31,651 bases of DNA from CAYYYP01 sp964475985. Its GTDB lineage: Bacteria > Bdellovibrionota > UBA1018 > CAYHWW01. Each line of letters starts with the position of its first letter. The stretch's first letter is position 1. This document shows, in pieces, positions 15,090 through 23,270 of the stretch. The position numbers and the translations under genes are program-made. The stretch covers positions 1 to 31,651 of the forward strand of contig CAYYYP010000040.1 of NCBI GenBank assembly GCA_964475985.1, read 5' to 3'. Below the pieces are notes generated by a model. The model worked only from the letters and a program-made list of their open reading frames with translations. It ran no database searches and was not told where the DNA came from.

Positions 15090-16061
15090 ATGGGATTTTC
15101 TCAGCCAGTAACAAATAAAAAAATGGGCAGTGGGTTTGGCGCCATGGCCAAACGGGTTGTTCTCTTTCTCATCGTCAACTTTTTTGTAGTGATCACGCTT
15201 TCCATCCTAGCGAACGTCCTGGGATTAAATCGGCATCTTTACGCCAATGGACTCGATATGACGAGTCTCATGGGTTTCTGTTTGGTGTGGGGTATGGGTG
15301 GAGCTTTTATTTCGCTTTTGCTCTCCCGGGTGATGGCAAAATGGATGATGGGAGTTCAAGTCATCGATCCCGCAACTCAAGATCCTGCACAGCGTCAGCT
15401 TGTTTCAGTAGTTTACCGCCTAGCCCAGTCGGCTGGACTTACGACGATGCCGGAAGTCGGATACTATGAGTCTCCCGAAGTGAATGCTTTTGCTACGGGC
15501 CCTACGAAATCAAGAGCGTTAGTGGCGGTGTCTACCGGCTTGTTGCACAAAATGAATGCAGCTGAACTGGAAGGCGTTTTGGGTCATGAAATTTCCCACG
15601 TTGCCAATGGCGATATGGTGACGATGACTTTGATCCAGGGAGTGATCAACGCGTTTGTCATGTTTTTATCACGAATCGCCGCTTTCTTTTTATCTCAGGC
15701 GCTCAGGGGCGACCGTGACGATGACAGGCCTGCCGGTTCCGGTTGGAGCTTCTTCATCTTTCAATTCATTTTTGAAATAGTGTTTATGCTTTTAGGCTCC
15801 ATTGTCGTGGCCTGGTTTTCCAGGTGGCGGGAGTACCGGGCCGATGCGGGCAGTGCGTTAATTGCGGGTCGGGCAAAAATGATTTCAGCCCTTGAAGCTT
15901 TACGCCGAAATCAGGAAGTAGCCGACGCCGATCCGCAACCGGCAATTCAGTCCCTTAAGATCTCAAGCGGCAAAGGATTCTTAAATATTTTTGCAACCCA
16001 CCCGCCGCTTGAAGATCGCATTGCAGCATTGCAAAAAATGCGCGATCCTTTAGGACAGTGA
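15090..16061 (+). CDS. htpX: Membrane metalloprotease HtpX
   Basis: 323 residues. The zinc site is H166-E-x2-H170 (VLGHEISHVANGD), with the third ligand E248 in WREYRADAGSALIAG, as in the M48 family. Two membrane helices precede the protease domain (about 22-44 and 58-79) and two follow it (about 185-205 and 220-245), matching HtpX. HtpX degrades damaged or unassembled inner-membrane proteins together with FtsH. The segment PEVGYYESPEVNAFATGPTK is also typical. An AAAGG lies 11 bases upstream of the ATG. The 3' end overlaps the following M14 peptidase gene by four bases, so the two are co-translated; both act in envelope quality control or turnover. Confidence 0.95.
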   Translation: MGFSQPVTNKKMGSGFGAMAKRVVLFLIVNFFVVITLSILANVLGLNRHLYANGLDMTSLMGFCLVWGMGGAFISLLLSRVMAKWMMGVQVIDPATQDPAQRQLVSVVYRLAQSAGLTTMPEVGYYESPEVNAFATGPTKSRALVAVSTGLLHKMNAAELEGVLGHEISHVANGDMVTMTLIQGVINAFVMFLSRIAAFFLSQALRGDRDDDRPAGSGWSFFIFQFIFEIVFMLLGSIVVAWFSRWREYRADAGSALIAGRAKMISALEALRRNQEVADADPQPAIQSLKISSGKGFLNIFATHPPLEDRIAALQKMRDPLGQ

Positions 16062-16939
16062 AATTTAAAATAGAAAACTTTTTTAAGTCTGGGTTGTTTT
16101 TTTTCGCTTGCGAGCTGATGTCGCAAAGCTCCTACGGTATGCCTTCCACCCCCTTGCCGGAAATTAAAGGCGTTGAGGGCTGGTGTGGGGCCTTATCTAA
16201 GGAGCTTCGTTCCGTAGACCGAGAGCGCTGCGTTCAGCGGCCCTGGAAAGTAAACGCCCAGTCTCACCAGAAAATCCCCATTCCTGAACTCACTTGGGGC
16301 CCGGAAGACGGCCGTCACGTCATGATTATTGGCGGTATTCATGGGGATGAGCTTTCTTCAGTGTCTTTAGTTTTCCGTTGGATCGACTTTTTGGAACGGG
16401 TAAGGGCGGAGTCCCCCCTCCGGAAAATGCGTTTTATGTTTTTGCCGCTCACCAATCCAGATGGGTTCTGGGCTAGGCCTCGGACCCGCACGAATTTTTC
16501 TGGAGTGGATTTGAATCGAAATTTCCCGACCAAAGGCTGGGAATCGGAAGCCCTGCGTTATTGGAAAACTCGGACGAAGAGCGATAAACGTCGTTTTCCC
16601 GGGACGGCGCCGTCTAGTGAAGTAGAAACAAAATTTATTGAAGAGAGGTTAAGTTCCTTTCAGCCGGAACTAGTGATCTCAGTCCATGCACCCTACGGGA
16701 TATTGGACCACGATGGCCCGGTGGTTTTGCCGAAAAACTTACACTCGCCCTTGCCGGTAAAAACTTTGGGGGCATTTCCGGGATCATTAGGACGTTATGC
16801 CGGAATTGATCGGAATATCCCGGTAATTACGGTTGAACTTATGACGGACAAAACCATGCCCGAAGCCAAGGCCATTGAAGAACTTTTTGTGTTCATCATG
16901 AATACTCGCTCTAAGGGCGTGCAAAGTGTTGTTAGGTAA
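16058..16939 (+). CDS. M14-family carboxypeptidase, MpaA-like amidase
   Basis: 293 residues. The metallocarboxypeptidase residues are all present: H95-x2-E98 in GGIHGDELSS, D151-L-N-R154 in GVDLNRNFP, zinc ligand H210 in ISVHAPYG and the catalytic glutamate E260 in ITVEL. Length and motif spacing resemble murein peptide amidase MpaA, which splits the gamma-D-Glu-meso-DAP bond in recycled peptidoglycan peptides. The N-terminus has a hydrophobic stretch (SGLFFFACELMS) that may be a signal peptide or a poor lipobox, suggesting export, whereas E. coli MpaA is cytoplasmic; this matters for its role. It starts with GTG inside the htpX stop codon (GTGA), with AGGA just upstream. It ends 67 bases before ftsK, which converges. 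Confidence 0.8.
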   Translation: MKFKIENFFKSGLFFFACELMSQSSYGMPSTPLPEIKGVEGWCGALSKELRSVDRERCVQRPWKVNAQSHQKIPIPELTWGPEDGRHVMIIGGIHGDELSSVSLVFRWIDFLERVRAESPLRKMRFMFLPLTNPDGFWARPRTRTNFSGVDLNRNFPTKGWESEALRYWKTRTKSDKRRFPGTAPSSEVETKFIEERLSSFQPELVISVHAPYGILDHDGPVVLPKNLHSPLPVKTLGAFPGSLGRYAGIDRNIPVITVELMTDKTMPEAKAIEELFVFIMNTRSKGVQSVVR

Positions 16940-17006
16940 TTTTCGAAGGTACCCCATCATTTACCGAAGGTGAAAATGTTCGGATTATTGGAGCATCATC
17001 ACATCA

Positions 17007-19469
17007 TTACATGAGCACTTCTCGAGGTTTTGAACCCGAGCCTGGCCCTACGATTCCCTTTGCTTCCATGGTTTCAATCAAACGTGCCGCGCGGTTGTAG
17101 CCAATTTTGAGGCGGCGCTGAAGTCTGCTGGCGGATGCCAGATTTTCTTCACGAATGATCGTAAGCGCTTGTGAATAAAGTGCGTCATCTTCGCCATCAA
17201 ACCCATCGCCCGCTTCCAGGACTTCCGGATCTTCAATGATTTCTTCTTTGTAAACAGGCTCTCCCTGGGCTCGCCAGTGATCACAGATGCGAGAGATTTC
17301 TTCTTCATCGATGTAGGCCCCGTGAACCCTGAGTAGTCTGGACATTCCCGGTGGAATGAAGAGCATATCTCCTCGACCTAAAAGTTTTTCGGCCCCCATT
17401 CCATCGAGGATTGTTCGGCTATCGATTTGCGAAGGCACTTTGAAGGCGACCCGGGAAGGTAAATTGTTTTTGATTACGCCCGTGATGACGTCGGTGGATG
17501 GCCTTTGGGTTGCGATGATGAGGTGAATGCCAGAGGCCCGAGCTTTAGCGGCAAGCCTTGCGACATGAGATTCAATTTCCTTGCGTGCGACCATCATGAG
17601 GTCGGCGAATTCATCGATGATGACCAAAATATAGGGCAAATGTTCGATTTTTGGTTGTCCCGCCTCATCGTGGTCAAGCAGATGGGCGATGTTAGAAGCT
17701 TTTGGCGTGCCATCATCGTTTAAGGGGCAGAGCAGTCCGCGCATTTTCTCAAGACCATCCGCCGCAAGCTTTTCGTTAAAGCCCTTAAGATTTCTGACTC
17801 CAGATCTAGCCATCAAAGTGTAGCGGCGTTCCATTTCCTGACAGGCCCAACGCAAAGCGTTTGAAGCTTTTTGTGGGTCATCCACTACGGGTAGCAAGAG
17901 GTGAGGAATTCGTTCATACAGAGCAAGTTCAAGCTGTTTGGGGTCAACCATGATGACGCGTAAATCCTGTGGCGTAAATTTATAGAGCAGCGAAGTGATG
18001 AGGGTGTTGATGAACACGGATTTTCCGGCGCCTGAGGAACCGGCGATGAGCAAGTGGGGCGTGCTTGCGATATCGGTAATCACCGGAGCGCCAGCAATAT
18101 CCTTACCTACGACGATGGGGATTGCGTTCTGACTACCCTGAAATTCTTCCGTGGCAATGAGTTCCCTGAGGTAAACCGTATCCCTAAAATCGTTCGGCAA
18201 TTCGATGCCCACCACGGATTTCCCGGGAATGGGCGCAACGATCCGCACGCTCTGCGCCTCAAGGGCTAACGATAAGTCATCCGCCCGCGAAGCAATCTGG
18301 GAAATTTTAACGCCAGCGCCCGGCTTAAATTCATACATCGTAATAACGGGCCCTGGTCTCACGGCAACGACTTGACCCTTAATTCCAAACTCCGCAAGTT
18401 TTGCTTCAAGATTCTTTGAATTTTGCAAAAGTGCTTCCCGGTTGAGCTCACGATCCTGAACCACGGGTTGTTTTAAAAAATCAAGCTGAGGAAGTTTCCA
18501 CTCACCGGTAGATTCCGAAGACACGCCCGCAAAGGAGTGTTTCTTACGGGAGGAATTCGCAGGCTTCATGGCCATTTCTTTAGCGGGTTTCGCCGTCCTC
18601 GCATTTTCAAAGGACTCATCGATCAAAATCCCTTGGACCATTTGTTGATGGGTGAAGGCGGGTGGTGAAACCTCATCTTCCGTCAATTCCACGTCCTCAG
18701 GTATTTCCTTCGCTGATTTTTCTAGAAGCTCCCGCACTTCAGTTTTGGCAACTTTAGCCGGTAAAATCGGGGCTTTTAGTTTGATTTCGGGTAGGGAGAT
18801 TTTTTCTGCGGAAGCCGCCAATGTTTGATTAAGGGAGCTTCGCAAAACTTGAAGCGAATTTAAGAAAGCTACCGTTGCGCGATGGGCCTGGTCCATGAGC
18901 CACTGACTCACCTTCGATACGACATCTGGAGAAATACAGAGTAGGGAAGTGAGAAGCGTAAGCAAACCGACTAAAGTAGCGCCCGCAGGATTCAGGTAAC
19001 GCAGTAAAAACTTCGTATAAGCCGCTGCGAATACTCCGCCGGTGGGCAAGGTCACGCCCCCGTAGGATGCCAAGGGATAATAAATCGCCGCTAAATGCGC
19101 GGTGCTCAACGCCGCCAAAAAATACCAAAAGCTAAGGACCAGCATGTTTTTGCGAGATTCGTTTTTGTGAATTTTCCATCCGCCATGAACCAGTGCCACC
19201 ACAAAAAATAGGGACGCGACCCCAAACATCTGAAGTAATGTGGCCGCCAAGTTTGACCCGAGTACCCCGGCAAGATTTTGTGCCCTAAAGGCTCCAGATT
19301 TGTGGGCTGAATAAATGGTGACATCCATTCCCTGGAAGGAAGCTAACGCCAGGGTAGTGAATACGGCAGAAAAAAGCAGCGTAAGGGCGGTGACTTGGGG
19401 ATGCGCAAAGGGCTTGGAAAGTGTTGCATTCAAAGAGCGTGTCTTGCTGGACCTTTTTTTAGTTGCCAT
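17007..19469 (-). CDS. ftsK: DNA translocase FtsK
   Basis: 820 residues. The basic start (KKRSSKTRSLN) is followed by four membrane helices (about 27-45, 72-95, 108-130, 160-180). A charged linker (220-330) leads to the motor: Walker A G477-SSGAGK-S484, MVDPKQLELALYE, Walker B LVIIDE (615-620) with FADLMM, and TQRPSTDVITGVIKNNLPSR. The C-terminal gamma winged helix is at 763-820 (SRLQRRLKIGYNRAARLIET), which reads KOPS sites and activates XerCD. It resolves chromosome dimers and pumps DNA at the division septum. The linker is short compared with E. coli FtsK. TAAACT (19476-19481) ends six bases before the ATG, so the start may be leaderless. Confidence 0.97.
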   Translation of the reverse strand: MATKKRSSKTRSLNATLSKPFAHPQVTALTLLFSAVFTTLALASFQGMDVTIYSAHKSGAFRAQNLAGVLGSNLAATLLQMFGVASLFFVVALVHGGWKIHKNESRKNMLVLSFWYFLAALSTAHLAAIYYPLASYGGVTLPTGGVFAAAYTKFLLRYLNPAGATLVGLLTLLTSLLCISPDVVSKVSQWLMDQAHRATVAFLNSLQVLRSSLNQTLAASAEKISLPEIKLKAPILPAKVAKTEVRELLEKSAKEIPEDVELTEDEVSPPAFTHQQMVQGILIDESFENARTAKPAKEMAMKPANSSRKKHSFAGVSSESTGEWKLPQLDFLKQPVVQDRELNREALLQNSKNLEAKLAEFGIKGQVVAVRPGPVITMYEFKPGAGVKISQIASRADDLSLALEAQSVRIVAPIPGKSVVGIELPNDFRDTVYLRELIATEEFQGSQNAIPIVVGKDIAGAPVITDIASTPHLLIAGSSGAGKSVFINTLITSLLYKFTPQDLRVIMVDPKQLELALYERIPHLLLPVVDDPQKASNALRWACQEMERRYTLMARSGVRNLKGFNEKLAADGLEKMRGLLCPLNDDGTPKASNIAHLLDHDEAGQPKIEHLPYILVIIDEFADLMMVARKEIESHVARLAAKARASGIHLIIATQRPSTDVITGVIKNNLPSRVAFKVPSQIDSRTILDGMGAEKLLGRGDMLFIPPGMSRLLRVHGAYIDEEEISRICDHWRAQGEPVYKEEIIEDPEVLEAGDGFDGEDDALYSQALTIIREENLASASRLQRRLKIGYNRAARLIETMEAKGIVGPGSGSKPREVLM

Positions 19470-19519
19470 AAGATTAGTTTATGGGAACGTCGCGAAAAAC
19501 AGAAAGAGTTTATAAAGCT

Positions 19520-20497
19520 ATGGGCACTGCCCGGGCAAAACCTCGAGGGTCAAAACCTAGAAATTATGTGTTCGGACTTGACTTAGGTGGGACCAAGCTT
19601 GCGAGTGCGGTGATTGACGCAGAGGGTTGCATTCTTGCGAGGCAAAAACAGCCGGTGGATTTTGCCCATGGGAAAAAAGGTTTTCTCCTTTTCTTGCGTT
19701 CAGAAATTTCTGAGCTTTTGAAATCCTATCCCTCGCCACTTGCCATAGGGATCGCGAGTTGCGGGCCGTTGGATTCTAAGAATGGAGTTTTGCTTCAGCC
19801 TACTAACTTTCCTAAATGGGGCAAAATCGAAGTGGCCGCCTATCTTCAAAAACATTTTGAGTTTCCGGTTTTCATGCTGAACGATGCGGCAGCCGGGGCT
19901 CTTGCGGAAGGCTGGCAAGGGGGGGCTCAGAATCTTTCTCGATGGATACTTCTCACTTTAGGTACGGGCCTTGGTACCGGGGTAGTTATGGAGCGGCGCG
20001 CATTTCTCGGGGGAGCTGGCCTTGGGCCGGAGCTTGGCCACACGATTATTTCCGATCTGAATTATCCGTGCGGTTGCGGAAATTTCGGCTGCGCTGAGTC
20101 GGTTTTATCCGGAACAGCCCTTTGGAAACGTATTCAGGAGAGGAAAATCAAAAATATCGCAAGTACCTTCGAATTAGTGCGGGCAGCAAGGCGAGGATTG
20201 GGGCCCGCGTTGGAAATTTTTGATGAATATTCTTTTTATCTCGCAAGGCTTGTTCACAATTTAGCGGTACCCTATTTTCCCCAGGCGATTTTTCTCTCCG
20301 GTGGCCTTGCTTCAGAGAGCGATATTTTTTTACCGCGCGCGAAAATCCTCGCGAAAAAGCTCCTGGATTGCCGCCCGGGATTTTATCCGGAAATTAAAGT
20401 TTCCAAACTTGGCGAAGATTCTGGGGTTTTAGGCGGAGCATACTTGGCTTGGGAAGGTGTTCGCCAGCGACCAAGCGTTAAGCGAAACTTAAAATAG
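19520..20497 (+). CDS. ROK-family sugar kinase
   Basis: 325 residues. The ATP-binding start is FGLDLGGTK (18-26), the catalytic Asp is D122 in MLNDAAAGALAEG, the second phosphate motif is LGTGLGTGV (147-155), and the ROK zinc site is H174 with C184-G-C186-G-N-F-G-C191-A-E. These are complete, so it should phosphorylate a hexose such as glucose, N-acetylglucosamine or N-acetylmannosamine in the cytoplasm. No DNA-binding domain is present, so it is a kinase and not a repressor. An ATG at 19481 would add 13 residues, but that start lies within the ftsK promoter region; neither has a good ribosome-binding site. It is divergent from ftsK and not obviously part of a sugar operon. Confidence 0.85.
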   Translation: MGTARAKPRGSKPRNYVFGLDLGGTKLASAVIDAEGCILARQKQPVDFAHGKKGFLLFLRSEISELLKSYPSPLAIGIASCGPLDSKNGVLLQPTNFPKWGKIEVAAYLQKHFEFPVFMLNDAAAGALAEGWQGGAQNLSRWILLTLGTGLGTGVVMERRAFLGGAGLGPELGHTIISDLNYPCGCGNFGCAESVLSGTALWKRIQERKIKNIASTFELVRAARRGLGPALEIFDEYSFYLARLVHNLAVPYFPQAIFLSGGLASESDIFLPRAKILAKKLLDCRPGFYPEIKVSKLGEDSGVLGGAYLAWEGVRQRPSVKRNLK

Positions 20498-20523
20498 TTC
20501 CTATTTATACTTTGATTCTGCAG

Positions 20524-20552
20524 TTTACAAAACCCATGGGTCAGGTCCTAAT
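20524..20552 (+). promoter_or_regulatory. Candidate promoter of outer-membrane protein gene
   Basis: TTTACA (20524-20529), 17 bases and CCTAAT (20547-20552); the -10 ends eight bases before the ATG at 20561. The -35 is good, the -10 lacks the important second A, so support is moderate. Confidence 0.35.
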
Positions 20553-20560
20553 CTCAATCC

Positions 20561-21883
20561 ATGGGATTTAAAAAATTATGCATTTTTTCTTTCTGGGCGA
20601 GTCTGCTGGCTTTTACCGTCGCGGATTTTTGCCAGGCCTCTGCAAGTCGCAGTGCCGTCATGGGAAATCATCCCGTCATTCAGCCTAACACCACCCATGG
20701 TCGGCTGAACCGGCTTAACGCGCTTTATCTGCCAGGAGTGATCTGGTTTGATGATGAAGAAAATATTTATTTAAATCCTGCACTCGTGAATGATCAGGCC
20801 AATGCCGTACGGGCGAGTTTTGGAAATTACGCCTCACCTCAAGTTCTCGTGGTCTCTAGTTTTGCGCCCCTCACTTTTGGAGTTGGTGTAAATCGTAGAC
20901 TTCAGCCGCTGCTGGGCCAACCTGGCGTTAGCTGGACTAGATTTTCTAATATAGCGGGCCGGGAGAATCCAGTGGGTACCGGAGTGCCCTTTGATTTGTT
21001 TTTAGGCATTGATTATGGACTTAAGCTTGGAATGCATTTTGGTTCAGCCCACGGGAGTTCTGATCTTGAGTCAGCACCCCAAGTAAAACGAAAGGCCACT
21101 GCTTATCAGTTAGATTTCGGCCTCGATTTTGTAGGTATTCAGCCCTTTTTGGGATTTGTTTTTGAAACGGGTTATCAAGAAAAAGTTTCGGCCGGGCCAA
21201 GCCCCACACAAACTCAATCGCTCACTCAGTCCCGTGCTGGGATTCGTGCGTCCATTAGTGGATGGAATCCATATTTCGTTTGGAATCAGCAGCGAGAAGA
21301 AATTTTACCGCACATCAGCCAGACGACCCTTGGCGCAACCATAACCTCATTTGGGTTAGGCATGGGCCGTGACTATAAAGTTCCGCTTGAAACGTGGGAA
21401 ACTCTCAGCGGAGGTTTGCACGTTTTTGGTCACCTAGGATTTTGGCACGCGCATATCGTTGATTCCACGGATATTGGCGCCGGCGGATATAACAACGCCG
21501 ATTGGCACCGCTGGATTTTGCCCGCCAATCTAGGTGCTGAATATGATGCCAATGATTGGCTCATCATACGAGCCGGAGTGGCCTATGATCTTTTCCATTT
21601 CGTGGTGGCCCAGGAAGGAAATGCGGCACTCTCTCATTCCCGTACTTTTCAGGAGCGAGGCCAGCCGAGGTTTCGGGGAGGGGCTAAGTTCCACGGGTTT
21701 TTACCGCCCCAATATGGTGACGACTTGTCGCTCGAATTTGCTTTTGGGCAAGGTGTGAATTCTCAGGCCGTTCAGTTAGGTGCGTATCTACCTAGTGACG
21801 GCTCCATGAATGATTCTTCCCTAGGCCTGGGTAAACTGGATAAAAACGTATTTTTGATGATGTCCGCGAACTACGAATTCTAG
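20561..21883 (+). CDS. Putative outer-membrane beta-barrel protein
   Basis: 440 residues. A signal peptide is present: MGFKKLCIFSFWASLLAFTV followed by ADFCQASASRS, with cleavage likely near CQASA. The mature part has the alternating polar/hydrophobic pattern of transmembrane strands (for example YQLDFGLDFVGIQPFLGFVF and DDLSLEFAFGQGVNSQAVQL) and ends in an aromatic-rich strand FLMMSANYEF with a C-terminal Phe, the signal recognised by the BAM machinery. It has no peptidase or ligand motif I recognise. A monocistronic unit: 63 bases from the kinase gene, and convergent with the regulator gene, 16 bases apart. Which solute it passes, or whether it is a structural barrel, cannot be told. Confidence 0.7.
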   Translation: MGFKKLCIFSFWASLLAFTVADFCQASASRSAVMGNHPVIQPNTTHGRLNRLNALYLPGVIWFDDEENIYLNPALVNDQANAVRASFGNYASPQVLVVSSFAPLTFGVGVNRRLQPLLGQPGVSWTRFSNIAGRENPVGTGVPFDLFLGIDYGLKLGMHFGSAHGSSDLESAPQVKRKATAYQLDFGLDFVGIQPFLGFVFETGYQEKVSAGPSPTQTQSLTQSRAGIRASISGWNPYFVWNQQREEILPHISQTTLGATITSFGLGMGRDYKVPLETWETLSGGLHVFGHLGFWHAHIVDSTDIGAGGYNNADWHRWILPANLGAEYDANDWLIIRAGVAYDLFHFVVAQEGNAALSHSRTFQERGQPRFRGGAKFHGFLPPQYGDDLSLEFAFGQGVNSQAVQLGAYLPSDGSMNDSSLGLGKLDKNVFLMMSANYEF

Positions 21884-21899
21884 AACAAACAATGTTGTC

Positions 21900-23270
21900 C
21901 TAGGACTGGATCCCATAACGTTGGAGTTTTCGGTAAAGGGTGGCGCGATCGATTTTAAGAATTTCTGCCGCTTTGGTTTTGTTGAATTGCGTTTCGCGAA
22001 GGGTCGCCAGAATATGCTCTTTTTCCCTGGCTTCGAGCGATGGAGCCGCAATGCTCCGAACCTCGGACTCGGGAGATGATTTAAAACTTAAAATGTCCGC
22101 CGGTAAATCTTCCAGATGGAGCTGTGTGGAAGTGTTCAGAGCAATGATGTTCTCAATCACGTTCTGAAGTTGCCGTACATTTCCCGGCCAAGGAAATTCG
22201 GAAAGCGCTTCGAGGGCCTCCGGCAAAATTATGGGTGCAGGTTTACGATGCTTCTGTGAAAATTTTTTCAGAAAGACATCGACGAGAAGCGGGATGTCCA
22301 GTTTGCGTTCTCGAAGGGGCGGTAAATGAATGCGCACAACATTCAGCCGGTAAAAGAGGTCCTCCCGAAATTCATTTTTAGCGACTAAACTTACGAGGTC
22401 GCGGTGAGTGGCCGCAACGATGCGGGCGTCAATTTTTCGAACTTCGCTGCTGCCTACAGGCCTAATTTCGCCTTCTTGCAAGACGCGTAAAAGTTTCACC
22501 TGGGTGGCCGGAGGAATATCACCGATTTCATCAAGAAAAAGGGTTCCTCGGTGGGCTTCCTCAAAAAGGCCCTTGCGGGTTTCCATGGCGTTCGTAAAGG
22601 AGCCCTTCACGTGTCCAAACAATTCTGATTCAAGGACCCCTTCGGGCAGCGCCGCGCAATTGATGGCGACGAACTTGAAATTTTTCCGTTCACTGTTTTC
22701 GTGGATACCGCGCGCAACCATTTCTTTTCCGGTTCCAGATTCTCCCGTGAGCAAAACAGTGGCGGTGGAGGACGCAGCCCTGGCCATGAGTTTAGAAATC
22801 TCAAGCATCTGTGGTGATTGTCCAATCAGCCCGTCCGGCGTATCAGTATTTTTGCCGGCAAGTTTTTCGGTAACGTGAGTTGCATTACCTTGGCACCTGG
22901 CTTCGTATTCCCGCAGTGCCTTATGTAGGCATTTTTTAAAATCTTGGATGCGAAAGGGTTTGCTAAGGTAATCAAATGCGCCTTCTTTTGTGGCCTCCAT
23001 GGCGGAAGACATGGAAGCAAAGGCGGTAAGTAAAATAATTATGGTTTGGGGGGCCTTTGCCTTTACCCGGCGGAGAAGGTCAAGCCCGCTAAGTTCCAAC
23101 ATTCGCACATCGGAAATTATCAATGGAAAATATTTTCTACTGAAAAGTTCCAACGCTTCTTCTGCGCTGCTTGCCGTGGTGCACGCGATACCGTCCTGGG
23201 CGAGGATTTCCTTTAAGAGGTTCCGCGCCACTTCATCATCGTCTACGACAAGGACTTCAAGATCGCTCAT
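21900..23270 (-). CDS. NtrC-type sigma-54-dependent response regulator
   Basis: 456 residues with the three NtrC domains. The receiver (1-120) has D10-D12, phospho-acceptor D54 in IISDVRM, T82 and K104. The AAA+ domain (150-380) has Walker A GESGTGKE (176-183), Walker B LFLDEIGD (244-251), and WPGNVRQLQN (361-370). The C-terminal Fis-type helix-turn-helix is at 415-453 (NKTKAAEILKIDRATLYRKL). The loop that touches sigma-54, normally GAFTGA, reads GSFTNA at 223-228, so the Thr is kept but two residues differ. The ATG at 23270 overlaps the kinase gene's end by 14 bases, so the pair is coupled; a TTG at 23306 is a poorer start. Confidence 0.95.
   Translation of the reverse strand: MSDLEVLVVDDDEVARNLLKEILAQDGIACTTASSAEEALELFSRKYFPLIISDVRMLELSGLDLLRRVKAKAPQTIIILLTAFASMSSAMEATKEGAFDYLSKPFRIQDFKKCLHKALREYEARCQGNATHVTEKLAGKNTDTPDGLIGQSPQMLEISKLMARAASSTATVLLTGESGTGKEMVARGIHENSERKNFKFVAINCAALPEGVLESELFGHVKGSFTNAMETRKGLFEEAHRGTLFLDEIGDIPPATQVKLLRVLQEGEIRPVGSSEVRKIDARIVAATHRDLVSLVAKNEFREDLFYRLNVVRIHLPPLRERKLDIPLLVDVFLKKFSQKHRKPAPIILPEALEALSEFPWPGNVRQLQNVIENIIALNTSTQLHLEDLPADILSFKSSPESEVRSIAAPSLEAREKEHILATLRETQFNKTKAAEILKIDRATLYRKLQRYGIQS

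Noticed and set aside
19481..19519. Start at 19481 for the ROK kinase
   Set aside because: It would place the start inside the ftsK promoter region and adds residues not needed by the family, though it cannot be excluded.
21440..21470. TGGCAC-containing sigma-54-like matches inside the outer-membrane protein gene
   Set aside because: Within coding sequence, with poor -12 elements; expected by chance.
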